Of a stretch of DNA of 64,000 bases, positions 52,246 through 60,365 are shown one piece after another. Source of the stretch: Spirochaetota bacterium (GTDB lineage: Bacteria > Spirochaetota > Brachyspiria > Brachyspirales > JACRPF01); NCBI GenBank assembly GCA_016214035.1, contig JACRPF010000004.1, positions 1 through 64,000 of the forward strand, given 5' to 3'. The first letter of the stretch is position 1. The number at the start of each line of letters is the position of its first letter. A model generated the notes under the pieces. The model had not been told where the DNA came from. It worked only from the letters and a program-made list of their open reading frames with translations, and did not search any database. The translations under genes were made by a program, and so were the position numbers.

Positions 52246-53192
52246 AAAAAAATATCTTTCGTTTTATAACAGTGATGTCCGCCTGCGCCGCGCTCACCGC
52301 TTCGGGCGGAACAGCGTTCGAATTCCTATCCGTACCGGACGGTACATTTACCGGTCTCGGCGGTACAGGCGCAGCTGCACAGGGCTGCATTGAAGGGGTT
52401 TTCAACAATCCGGCATCGCTGGCATCGATACGTGACGTAATCCGTGGCGCCGGTTCCTGGTCGTTCCTGCCCGAAGCGGGGCTTGCCTCTCTTGCCGGAA
52501 GTTACTCCCCCGTCCGGAATCATGTCATTGCGCTCGGGGTGAAATATCTATCGTACAACGCGCTTGAAGGCGATATGACATTTGACAACAACTTCACCCC
52601 GTCGCAGTTTTCCGCCTCATCGCTCTATGCCGCGGCATCATATGGAATAGCGCTCGGCGATATTTTCGCAAAACTGCTGACATTCCCGATACGTTTCGAC
52701 CTCGGTGCAACCCTCGGCTTCGCGCGTGAATCGTTCGACAATGCCGCACTCTCCGCTGTTCTCGCCGACGCGGGCATCATCGTGTCGCTTTTCGACCGTC
52801 ATCTGGCTCTCGGCGGCGTGCTCAAACACGCGGGCGGCATGCTTGACGGCAGCACAACACCTCCCCTGCCGCTCAGTTTCACCGCCGGCATTTCCGGCAA
52901 CATCGACCTCGCTCCGGGATATGCGCTTAACCTTTTTGCCGACAGCGATTTTGCAAGCGGCAGTTTCGGCATTGAAGCCGTGTTACTGCGGTATGCATAT
53001 ATCCGCGCCGGTCTCTACGTCGCCGACCGGCAGACAGATATTTCCGGCGGTGTCGGCTGCCTCATCCCCGGCGGCATTCCGGTTCACATCGATTATTCAT
53101 TCGCCGTGTCGGCAATCGGTGTCCGGCATAATATCGGCGCGCAGGTATCGTTTGAGACAATGGACAATGCGCCCGCGGCCAATCAAAAATAG
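52242..53192 (+). CDS. Outer-membrane beta-barrel protein, UPF0164/PorV-like
   Basis: 316 residues with a signal peptide (FITVMSACAALTASGGTA). The mature start FLSVPDGTFTGLGGTGAAAQG followed by GVFNNPASLASI is the GxGGTGxA...NNPA pattern of PorV/UPF0164-type outer-membrane proteins, and alternating strands follow to the end. UPF0164 proteins are known from spirochaetes, and PorV works as a carrier for T9SS cargo. The gene overlaps the subtilase gene by four bases, and that protease has a sorting-type C-terminus, so a functional pair is likely. No Shine-Dalgarno: translation should be coupled. Confidence 0.72.
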   Translation: MKKNIFRFITVMSACAALTASGGTAFEFLSVPDGTFTGLGGTGAAAQGCIEGVFNNPASLASIRDVIRGAGSWSFLPEAGLASLAGSYSPVRNHVIALGVKYLSYNALEGDMTFDNNFTPSQFSASSLYAAASYGIALGDIFAKLLTFPIRFDLGATLGFARESFDNAALSAVLADAGIIVSLFDRHLALGGVLKHAGGMLDGSTTPPLPLSFTAGISGNIDLAPGYALNLFADSDFASGSFGIEAVLLRYAYIRAGLYVADRQTDISGGVGCLIPGGIPVHIDYSFAVSAIGVRHNIGAQVSFETMDNAPAANQK

Positions 53193-53203
53193 AAGTATAC
53201 CTT

Positions 53204-53491
53204 TTACTTAGTTCGAAGCTGCACACCGGCAATATATATATCGCATTCTTCCTTCACCCAAACCACGCGGGCATTTCTGAACCGCACTTTCTGATTATCC
53301 GTCCGGTCAAAACAGACCGACATATCTACCGTCTCGCCGGCGATGAGCGGCAGCGGCGTGACAATTCTGGCACCGGATGCGGACAAATCGACCGATACGC
53401 CCTCGAACGGCACCCCGCCGAGACGTTCCGGTATCAGGTCCACCGGATACTTCAATGTATATCGCTGATGTTTTCGCGCTTCGGCAGTCAT
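53204..53491 (-). CDS. PilZ-domain protein
   Basis: 95 residues, one domain. The c-di-GMP-binding RxxxR is RKHQR (6-10) and the second motif DLSASGA (about 32-38, for DxSxxG) is intact, so it should bind cyclic di-GMP. There is no effector domain attached; it acts as a single-domain adaptor, for example for motility or secretion. Convergent with the outer-membrane protein gene, 11 bases away. Confidence 0.9.
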   Translation of the reverse strand: MTAEARKHQRYTLKYPVDLIPERLGGVPFEGVSVDLSASGARIVTPLPLIAGETVDMSVCFDRTDNQKVRFRNARVVWVKEECDIYIAGVQLRTK

Positions 53492-53642
53492 TCGTTTACC
53501 ATCACCTGGATGTTCCGCATGCTGATACGGTACACATCGTACCGGCTATGCATCACGGCAGTGCGGATAGATTATTAACCTATTATAGTATAATACAAAA
53601 TATGAAATCGATGTTCTTTTTTTTTGTTCACCCTCTGATTCC

Positions 53643-53671
53643 TTGACGTATGCGTCTATTCACGTTATATT
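53643..53671 (+). promoter_or_regulatory. Promoter of the phosphotransferase gene
   Basis: TTGACG (53643-53648), 17 bp, TATATT (53666-53671). Confidence 0.55.
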
Positions 53672-53701
53672 CGCATTATCAACGCTTGACCGGGGCTTAC
53701 C

Positions 53702-54781
53702 ATGGCACACATACTCACCTCGCCTGAAGATATCAGCATCGCATGGCTCGAATCGATGCTACGAACGACCGCATCGTCTGTCGCTCCGGAAATCAAAGAC
53801 TTTGCCATATCGTTCACCCGCGCAAGCACGATGGCGTCAATTGCGGGAGTGGATATCGTCTACGACCGGCCGGCTGAGGATATGCCCGCGTCGCTTTTCA
53901 TAAAAACGGCAAAACTGAACGCGAAGGGAGTCCCCACGGGCAGCGGCAGAAAGGAGGTTTATTTCTATAATAACCTTACCGGAGTCATCAAGCCGGGCAC
54001 AGTACCCCGCTGCTATTTCGCGTCATTTGACGAGGATACAAAACAGTACACGATTGCGCTGGAGAACATCTCGGCGACACATGACAACGCCGCGTGGCCT
54101 GAAGAACACTATTTCGACCAGTGCTGTCTTGCCATAGACAGTTTTGCGGAGATACATGCCGCATGGTGGGACCATCCTGAACTTGAGCGTATCATCGCAA
54201 AACGGACGGCCGATGACTGCCGGAATGGAGGCATCCGCGCCCGCGCAATGCTTTCCCGTTTCCTTGACGCACACAAGAACAGCATCCCGAAGGAATATCG
54301 CGACACCATGCTCCGGTACAATGATGTATGCGATATCGTCGACGAGCGGTATCTATCGAACCGGAACATCTCGCTTGTGCACCGTGACGCCCACTTCTGG
54401 AACTTCATGTACCCGAAAAACCGCACCGGCAGCGTACGCATCATCGACTGGGATTCGTACCGCATCGACACACCGACAAACGATATCGCCTACTATATGG
54501 CGATACACTGGTATACGCCGCAACGTCACCGGTATGAATGGCGGCTCCTTGAGCGGTATCATGAAAAGCTGCTCGCACACGGCATAAAAAACTACAGCTT
54601 TGAAATGCTCATCGACGACTACAAGCTTTCCGTCCTTTCTTCGCTTTTCCTCGCTGCGGCGCAGTGGGAAATGGGTCTCGATGAAACGACCATCTGGCGC
54701 CCGAACATGCAGCACGTCTGTGAAGCGTTAAACGACCTCGACTGCATGGAAGCGGTCAATCGTCTTCGAGGAACCTTTTAG
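53702..54781 (+). CDS. Aminoglycoside phosphotransferase-fold kinase (EcKinase/DUF1679-like)
   Basis: 359 residues, cytoplasmic. The catalytic loop is LVHRDAHFWNFMY (near 226-238) with the essential Asp and Asn, and the metal-binding Asp is in IIDWDSYRIDTPTNDIAYY (near 249). This layout fits the choline/aminoglycoside kinase group, with details (HRDAHFWN, TNDIAYY) closer to the EcKinase-like branch. Likely a small-molecule kinase; the substrate cannot be read, and resistance should not be assumed. Its own promoter lies at 53643. Single gene. Confidence 0.8.
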   Translation: MAHILTSPEDISIAWLESMLRTTASSVAPEIKDFAISFTRASTMASIAGVDIVYDRPAEDMPASLFIKTAKLNAKGVPTGSGRKEVYFYNNLTGVIKPGTVPRCYFASFDEDTKQYTIALENISATHDNAAWPEEHYFDQCCLAIDSFAEIHAAWWDHPELERIIAKRTADDCRNGGIRARAMLSRFLDAHKNSIPKEYRDTMLRYNDVCDIVDERYLSNRNISLVHRDAHFWNFMYPKNRTGSVRIIDWDSYRIDTPTNDIAYYMAIHWYTPQRHRYEWRLLERYHEKLLAHGIKNYSFEMLIDDYKLSVLSSLFLAAAQWEMGLDETTIWRPNMQHVCEALNDLDCMEAVNRLRGTF

Positions 54782-54903
54782 CCGCCGTTCGAGGGAACTT
54801 TTTTTTAACCCCATACGTCTAAAAACCGTTTTTCCGGAATAATATTTCCCTATTTTTTTCAGGAAAGTGTTATATCGGACAATTCAGTATCAAGGAGTTT
54901 TAC

Positions 54904-55761
54904 ATGAAGAAGTACACCGCATTCATCCCCGCGCTCATCGCCGCCCTGATGGCCATCGCCTGCGCGAACGCAGACGAGCAGTTCACCGCCAAGGAAATGG
55001 CCGACGCGCTTGCAAACCAGGAAAACGGCACGACAACCGAAATGACCGACATGCTCGGCGCTATGGGCAGCACCGACGGCGGCGCATTGTCACTCGCCGC
55101 GCCGATGGCAACATATACGGTCACCGCCAGCGGCACCATGAGCGGATTTGCAAATGTATCCGCCGGCGTGTATATAAAAAGCAACACAACCCCAATAACC
55201 GTCACCGCCCCCGGATTCTCAGGCACCATCAGCAGCGTCAGTGTGCGCGTTGAATGCTATAACGCATCGGGAAGCAATATCAACATCGTCGACACAGGCA
55301 AGTCACTCGGTGACGCCGCGAACGGCACGATTAAATCCATAAAATACACCCGGACGGTCAATGCAACAGTGAAAAATATCCGCCGGAACATTGAGCGTTC
55401 ACTGAGCGCAAACACAACATTCACCGCCGCGGGCATCAACGACGGAACGGCGGGTGTTACACTCACCGGAACACGCATAGCCACCAATACGGTCACCGGC
55501 GGCGAAGTCACTGGAACCTGGACGGTATCGCAGACATTCAACAACGTTAATGCCGTACGGAAAAGTGAAAACGGCGTTGTGTACACGGCGCTCACCGGCA
55601 TTATGAACATTTCGGTCAACGGCACCTACGGCGGATCACGCGGTAGCAGAAATATAGACAAGGACGCAACCGTCACGTTCAACGCAACGAAAACGGTCTC
55701 GGTCACCGCAGGCGGCACCACGGTTAAGGTAGATATCGCTACGGGCGATATTACCGAATAA
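54904..55761 (+). CDS. Thr/Asn/Gly-rich lipoprotein of unknown function
   Basis: 285 residues. AAGGAG precedes the ATG. A lipobox-like MAIAC in the signal sequence suggests lipidation at Cys20. The mature protein is rich in threonine, asparagine, serine, alanine and glycine with many short beta strands (TYTVTASGTMSGF, TAAGINDGTAGVTLTGTRI, NISVNGTYGG), lacks further cysteines apart from one, and shows no catalytic motif. Overall it looks like a surface beta-sandwich or fimbrial-type protein. Single gene, with a clear terminator downstream. Confidence 0.6.
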   Translation: MKKYTAFIPALIAALMAIACANADEQFTAKEMADALANQENGTTTEMTDMLGAMGSTDGGALSLAAPMATYTVTASGTMSGFANVSAGVYIKSNTTPITVTAPGFSGTISSVSVRVECYNASGSNINIVDTGKSLGDAANGTIKSIKYTRTVNATVKNIRRNIERSLSANTTFTAAGINDGTAGVTLTGTRIATNTVTGGEVTGTWTVSQTFNNVNAVRKSENGVVYTALTGIMNISVNGTYGGSRGSRNIDKDATVTFNATKTVSVTAGGTTVKVDIATGDITE

Positions 55762-55782
55762 GACATACGGGAATTGTCCACC

Positions 55783-55821
55783 AAGGCGCATCGGCCATTC
55801 CAGCCGGTGCGCCTTTTTTTT
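55783..55821 (+). terminator. Intrinsic terminator after the lipoprotein gene
   Basis: Thirteen-base arms AAGGCGCATCGGC and GCCGGTGCGCCTT pair (one G-T) around a 7-base loop and run into eight T residues. Confidence 0.9.
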
Positions 55822-55833
55822 ATTATCTGCTGA

Positions 55834-55862
55834 TTGCATAATCATTCCGTATACACTATAAT
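55834..55862 (+). promoter_or_regulatory. Promoter of hisS-dut
   Basis: TTGCAT (55834-55839), 17 bp, TATAAT (55857-55862), directly after the terminator of the previous gene. Confidence 0.65.
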
Positions 55863-55906
55863 CATTCCGCACAACGGTCTGCATCACTCGAACAAGGAAC
55901 GTCATT

Positions 55907-57148
55907 ATGGAAGCAATCACCGCGGTTCGCGGCACCAACGATCTCGTCTACGCGCAGGCGGCACGTATGCTTGCGCTGGAAAACACACTCCGCGGCATTG
56001 CGCACAAGTACGGGTATGAAGAGATCCGCACCCCCGTGTTCGAACACACCGAACTGTTCACCCGCGGCATCGGCGAGGATACGGACATCGTGAGCAAGGA
56101 GATGTTCACGTTTCAGGACCGCGGCGAGCGTTCGCTGACACTGCGCCCCGAAGGCACCGCATCCATGGTCCGCGCCTTCGTGGAACATCACCTGTTTGCT
56201 GAGCGCGGCATCAACAAGATATTCTACACCGGCGCCATGTACCGGGCCGAACGGCCGCAGAAGGGCCGCTACCGCGAGTTCCATCAGTTCGGCGTCGAGG
56301 TCATCGGATCGCCCTCACCGCTGGTGGACGCCGAGATCATCCTGTTCAATCTCGATGTGTTTAAAACACTCGGCCTCTCAGGGCTTACACTTACCATCAA
56401 TTCCGTCGGCTGCCCGAAATGCAATCCGGCGTATCTTGCGGCGCTCCGCGAGACGTTCAAGAACGACCTTCCCTCACTCTGCGAGACCTGCAGAACACGT
56501 TACGACAAGAACGTGCTCCGCATGCTCGACTGCAAAGTGGAAAGCTGTCAGCCGATACTCGCCAAGGCTCCTGCCTTCAGCGACCACCTCTGCGACGAGT
56601 GCAAGCCGCACTTCGAGACGGTGAAGCAGGAACTTGCCAATGCGGGCATTCAGTTCACGGTGAACCCGCGCCTCGTTCGCGGTCTCGACTACTACACCAA
56701 AACGGCGTTCGAGATATCCGCAAACATGCTGGGTGCACAGAACGCAGTGTGCGGCGGCGGACGATATGACAACCTCATCGGCGTCTTCAATAACGGGAAA
56801 AGTTTTCCCGCGATGGGAAGCGCCTTCGGACTTGAACGTATACTCCTCGCGCTCGGCGACGCTGAGACGAAAAATACCATCGACGTATTCGTCGTTGCGT
56901 TCAAGGAGACGGCGGACAAGCTTATGCCGACATTGTCCATGCTCCGCGCCGCGGGACGGTCGGCGAATGCGGATTACAATGTATCATCGATAAAAAGTCA
57001 GCTTAAAACCGCCGACAAACTCGGCGCAAAATACACGCTCATACTCGGCCCCGAGGAAGCAGCCGCCGGAGAATGCATGCTCCGCAATATGACGGACAAG
57101 ACGGAAAAGCGCGTGAAGATCGCGGACGCTGCAGGAATGATCGTATGA
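55907..57148 (+). CDS. hisS: Histidyl-tRNA synthetase
   Basis: 413 residues, class II synthetase. Motif 2 and the histidine sites are seen in RPEGTASMVRAFVEH and FHQFGVEVIGS; the HisA blocks are LVRGLDYYTKTAFEI and CGGGRYDNLIG, and motif 3 is GSAFGLERILLAL. The insertion with paired cysteines (CPKC, CETC, DCKVESC, CDEC between about 167 and 228) occurs in many bacterial HisRSs. AAGGAA lies before the ATG. The stop overlaps the dut start by four bases. Confidence 0.97.
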   Translation: MEAITAVRGTNDLVYAQAARMLALENTLRGIAHKYGYEEIRTPVFEHTELFTRGIGEDTDIVSKEMFTFQDRGERSLTLRPEGTASMVRAFVEHHLFAERGINKIFYTGAMYRAERPQKGRYREFHQFGVEVIGSPSPLVDAEIILFNLDVFKTLGLSGLTLTINSVGCPKCNPAYLAALRETFKNDLPSLCETCRTRYDKNVLRMLDCKVESCQPILAKAPAFSDHLCDECKPHFETVKQELANAGIQFTVNPRLVRGLDYYTKTAFEISANMLGAQNAVCGGGRYDNLIGVFNNGKSFPAMGSAFGLERILLALGDAETKNTIDVFVVAFKETADKLMPTLSMLRAAGRSANADYNVSSIKSQLKTADKLGAKYTLILGPEEAAAGECMLRNMTDKTEKRVKIADAAGMIV

Positions 57149-57576
57149 CCGTACGCATCGTGAATAAATCGAAAAATCCGCTGCCGAAATATCAGACAAC
57201 GGGGTCATCGGGCGTGGACATGTATGCCGACATCGAAGTGCCGATGCAAATAACCGCAGGACAGCCCGTGGCCGTACCGACAGGACTTTTCGTCGAAATA
57301 CCGCACGGCTATGAGGCGCAGATACGCTCGCGCAGCGGACTTGCGCTCAAGGAAGGCGTCTTCTGCCTCAATTCACCGGGCACGATAGACAGCGACTATC
57401 GCGGCGAAATTAAAGTGATTATCGCCAACACGAAAGATACGCCGTTCACAGTGAAACCGGGCGACCGCATCGCGCAGATGGTATTTACGAAAGTGGAAAT
57501 AGCCGCATTTGAACAGGTATCATCACTCGGCGATACGGAACGCGGACACGGCGGATTCGGCAGTACGGGTAAATAA
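57145..57576 (+). CDS. dut: dUTP diphosphatase
   Basis: 143 residues from the ATG at 57145, which overlaps the hisS stop (ATGA); a frame from 57073 lies within hisS. Trimeric dUTPase motifs in order: SSGVDMYADI (motif 1), RSRSGLALKEG (motif 2), NSPGTIDSDYRGEIKV (motif 3 with the catalytic Asp and Tyr), PGDRIAQMVF (motif 4) and GHGGFGSTG at the C-terminus (motif 5). It hydrolyses dUTP to dUMP, preventing uracil in DNA and feeding thymidylate synthesis. Coupled to hisS. Confidence 0.96.
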   Translation: MTVRIVNKSKNPLPKYQTTGSSGVDMYADIEVPMQITAGQPVAVPTGLFVEIPHGYEAQIRSRSGLALKEGVFCLNSPGTIDSDYRGEIKVIIANTKDTPFTVKPGDRIAQMVFTKVEIAAFEQVSSLGDTERGHGGFGSTGK

Positions 57577-57582
57577 AAATCG

Positions 57583-57605
57583 CATAGCGCGGGACATATC
57601 CCGCA
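57583..57605. repeat. Short GGG-cATAT-CCC palindromic repeat, copy 2
   Basis: Differs from 15464-15486 at one base of 23; GCGGG/CCCGC hairpin seven bases after the dut stop codon. It lacks a T-run, so it is not a standard terminator. Confidence 0.5.
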
Positions 57606-57640
57606 ACCCAAGAGGGCAAAATGACAGCATACCAAGTACA

Positions 57641-57727
57641 ACACGCGCATGGATGCGCGGAATTACGATGTGCTCCCGCGCTTCGCTAGCGCCAGCGGTG
57701 CCGGATGCACCGCGAGAGCGACAATAC
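57641..57727 (+). repeat. Dispersed intergenic repeat, copy B
   Basis: Two hairpins (ACGCGCatggatGCGCgg and GCGGTGCcggatGCACCGC) joined by a linker with CCCGCGCTTCGCTAG, ending AGCGACAATA; homologous to the minus strand of 44437-44520. It fills most of the 223-base gap between dut and panC. No ORF. Confidence 0.65.
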
Positions 57728-57799
57728 AGTGTGCTATTTTTTTAGTACAAAGTGCAAAATATGAGAAGTAACGGTTCACCGAAATAAAGGAGAACATCC

Positions 57800-58756
57800 A
57801 TGCCGCAGAAGAAAAAAAAGCGGGCAATCCAAAAGCGGAAAGCGAACGCTGTCAAGCGGAAGTCACCCGCGATACAACGCAAACGCAGACAGACGGCCGC
57901 AAAGAAACATGAGATAGCCGTCATCGATACTATTGCGGCGATGCGCCGTTTTGCAAGCACGGCACGCGCCAAAAAAAAGAAAATCGGGTTCGTCCCAACG
58001 ATGGGAGCACTCCACGAAGGGCACATCTCGCTGATACGCGCCGCGAAAAAGGACTGCGACGTCGTTATCGTGAGCATATTCGTCAACCCCACGCAGTTCT
58101 CGCCCACCGAGGACCTCAGCAAATACCCGCGGACATTCGACAGCGACCAGAAGCTCATCGCCGGCGCGGGCGGACATGCCATTTTCTACCCTACGAACAT
58201 GATGATGTATCCCGAAGGGTATGCCACCTACGTGACGGTTGAAAGTCTTTCATCACTCCTCTGCGGCGTAACGCGGCCGCATCATTTCCGCGGCGTAACC
58301 ACAGTGGTCACCAAACTGTTTACCATCATCACGCCGGATATCGCGTACTTCGGCGAAAAGGATTATCAGCAGGCAGCCATCATCCGCCGCATGACCGCCG
58401 ACCTCAATCTGCCGGTGATGATCAAAACATGCCCCGTCATCCGCGCGGAGAACGGGCTTGCGTTAAGCTCGCGCAACAGGTATCTTTCCGATAAGGAGAA
58501 GGCCGATGCGCCGCTCCTCTGCCGCTCGCTCCTCGCCGCACGCGCAGCATATGCGAAGGGCGGCCGCGACGTGAAGGCGCTGACGGACATCATGGAATCC
58601 GTGCTCCGCGGAGGAAAAACACTTCGTATTGATTATATCGCGTTCGTGGACGCCGCAACGCTAGCGAAAAAGACGACGGCCGACAATAACACGCGCATCA
58701 TCATGGCGGTATACTGCGGATCAACACGGCTTATCGACAATATGGCGATACGATAA
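57800..58756 (+). CDS. panC: Pantothenate synthetase with basic N-terminal extension
   Basis: 318 residues against about 280 usual. The first 42 residues are very rich in lysine and arginine (PQKKKKRAIQKRKANAVKRK and more) and are not part of the fold; AAGGAG seven bases before the ATG at 57800 argues that they are translated. The enzyme domain starts near 43: PTMGALHEGHISLI has the HIGH-type ATP site, then NPTQFSPTEDLSKYPR, FGEKDYQQ and ENGLALSSRNRYLS. It joins pantoate and beta-alanine with ATP. Upstream of coaX in the CoA pathway, though the genes are 8 kb apart. The extension may bind nucleic acid or acidic surfaces. Confidence 0.95.
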   Translation: MPQKKKKRAIQKRKANAVKRKSPAIQRKRRQTAAKKHEIAVIDTIAAMRRFASTARAKKKKIGFVPTMGALHEGHISLIRAAKKDCDVVIVSIFVNPTQFSPTEDLSKYPRTFDSDQKLIAGAGGHAIFYPTNMMMYPEGYATYVTVESLSSLLCGVTRPHHFRGVTTVVTKLFTIITPDIAYFGEKDYQQAAIIRRMTADLNLPVMIKTCPVIRAENGLALSSRNRYLSDKEKADAPLLCRSLLAARAAYAKGGRDVKALTDIMESVLRGGKTLRIDYIAFVDAATLAKKTTADNNTRIIMAVYCGSTRLIDNMAIR

Positions 58757-58771
58757 AAGAAATAGTCCCGC

Positions 58772-60364
58772 TCAGAATGTCCAATACGCCCCGGCATTCG
58801 CGAATCCGGAATAGACCGGTATATTTCCCGGATAACGTCCCGTCTCCTGCCCGTAGAAGCCTGCGGAAAATTCGACATGCGCGGTGAGAACGATACCGAG
58901 CGCCCACTGTGCAATGAACACCAGAATATTCTCGTTGGGGAAACGCCGCACCTCGCTCTCGTTCATCGGGACGACGAGCGGCATATACGCCGGCAGCGCG
59001 AACGGCCAGAACGGACCCACATATTCCGGGGGCGCTATCACCTTGAGGATCGGCACATACTGCAGGAACGAGAAATCGAACGCCGAGTGAATGCTCACCG
59101 AGGGATATCCCTGATTGAGTCCTAAACGTATATCGGCGAAACGGTTCAGCACGCTGAAACGCAGCCCCGCATGTGTTTTCAGCAGGAAACTCCACCACGT
59201 CGGAAAAAAGTAATCCGAGTTCCGCGAGAAAAGGTCGTCCATACCGAACGTAATCACCGGGTTCTCGAAAATACCCGCGATGGTAAGCGGCATGAAATAC
59301 GACGCGCCTATCTTCATGTTGATGGGAATATAGCCGCTGCGCCCGTCCCACCAGTGCACCGGTGCGTATACATCCTCAAGGACGATGCCGAGCCGCCACT
59401 CGCGGCTCAACCGCCACACACAGCCCAGATCTGCCGAAAATCCGTTGCCGATATACAGCGGCGCAATTGCGTCATAGGACACACCGTTGATGAGCGCTCC
59501 GCCGAATGTTCCCGCCACCGCGCCGATGGTCTGCATATAGTGGTCCATGACCGTGCCGATGATGCTGTTCGTCGTAATCGTCCCGTTCGTATTGGAGACG
59601 ATGTGATCGGAAAGCAGATTGAGCAGATCCTGTTCGCTGGTGATATTCACCGCGAGCCGGTTGAACACGCGGACGGTTGCGCCGAACGAAAAACGGTTCA
59701 TACCGGGCATCTGCGTGGCAAAAGCGATCTCGGCGGAGATGTCGTTCCTGAAACCCGGCGGCAGCATCACCTCAAGATGGTCGTATGCAAGGAACGCTAT
59801 GTTCTTCGAGAACGGCACATAGAGCGGCGCGCTCACGTCGATATGCATGTTCAGTGCGAGAAAGTCTGATACGGCGGCGGCGAAGTTGGTCACGTCGTCG
59901 ATATTGGTCATCGCCCCGAAATGCGGACGATTCGTGTTGAACGTCACCCCGGCCATACCGAGCAGATACGATATCGTCTCAAATCCGGGAATACCCGCCA
60001 GCGAGGAGGAAATGCCGGAGTAATCCATAACCGTGGTCAGTGACTGCATCTGTGATAAGGGACTTGCGGAAAACGACGGCGATAAACTCACTCGTCCGTT
60101 GTTTTTTTTCACGGTAAAAACGGCGTCCTCGTCCTCATACCGGCGGTATCCGTCGCGCACGGATGCCGTCTGCAGATACGTGAGCAGCGCCGGGTTCTGC
60201 CCGAATACATCCTCGTTGTCGGCGCTGGCGATATCGGCGCCGCCGGCACCGATTATCCGCGTGCTCGTATACTGCACTCGCGATAACTGGTATTCGGACT
60301 TGGTCCATGCCGTAAGCATGCATGATGCAGCGATGAACAGTGTGGCGAGAAAAATGCTCCGCAT
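58772..60364 (-). CDS. Outer-membrane beta-barrel-type protein (PorV/UPF0164-like start)
   Basis: 530 residues with a signal peptide (FLATLFIAASCMLTAW). The mature start STRIIGAGGADIASADNEDVFGQNPALL resembles the GxGGAxxA...NPAxL pattern of PorV-like outer-membrane proteins, followed by long alternating strands, for example SFGATVRVFNRLAVNIT and GCVWRLSREWRLGIVLEDV, and a final aromatic residue (YWTF) as on outer-membrane barrels. No specific function. It begins one base after the end of the lipoprotein gene upstream, so it is the last member of a coupled envelope unit. Confidence 0.65.
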   Translation of the reverse strand: MRSIFLATLFIAASCMLTAWTKSEYQLSRVQYTSTRIIGAGGADIASADNEDVFGQNPALLTYLQTASVRDGYRRYEDEDAVFTVKKNNGRVSLSPSFSASPLSQMQSLTTVMDYSGISSSLAGIPGFETISYLLGMAGVTFNTNRPHFGAMTNIDDVTNFAAAVSDFLALNMHIDVSAPLYVPFSKNIAFLAYDHLEVMLPPGFRNDISAEIAFATQMPGMNRFSFGATVRVFNRLAVNITSEQDLLNLLSDHIVSNTNGTITTNSIIGTVMDHYMQTIGAVAGTFGGALINGVSYDAIAPLYIGNGFSADLGCVWRLSREWRLGIVLEDVYAPVHWWDGRSGYIPINMKIGASYFMPLTIAGIFENPVITFGMDDLFSRNSDYFFPTWWSFLLKTHAGLRFSVLNRFADIRLGLNQGYPSVSIHSAFDFSFLQYVPILKVIAPPEYVGPFWPFALPAYMPLVVPMNESEVRRFPNENILVFIAQWALGIVLTAHVEFSAGFYGQETGRYPGNIPVYSGFANAGAYWTF

Positions 60365-60365
60365 T

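Noticed and set aside
53704-54781. Antibiotic (aminoglycoside) resistance gene
   Set aside because: The fold is shared by many small-molecule kinases; the motifs are closer to EcKinase-like proteins, and there is no resistance context.
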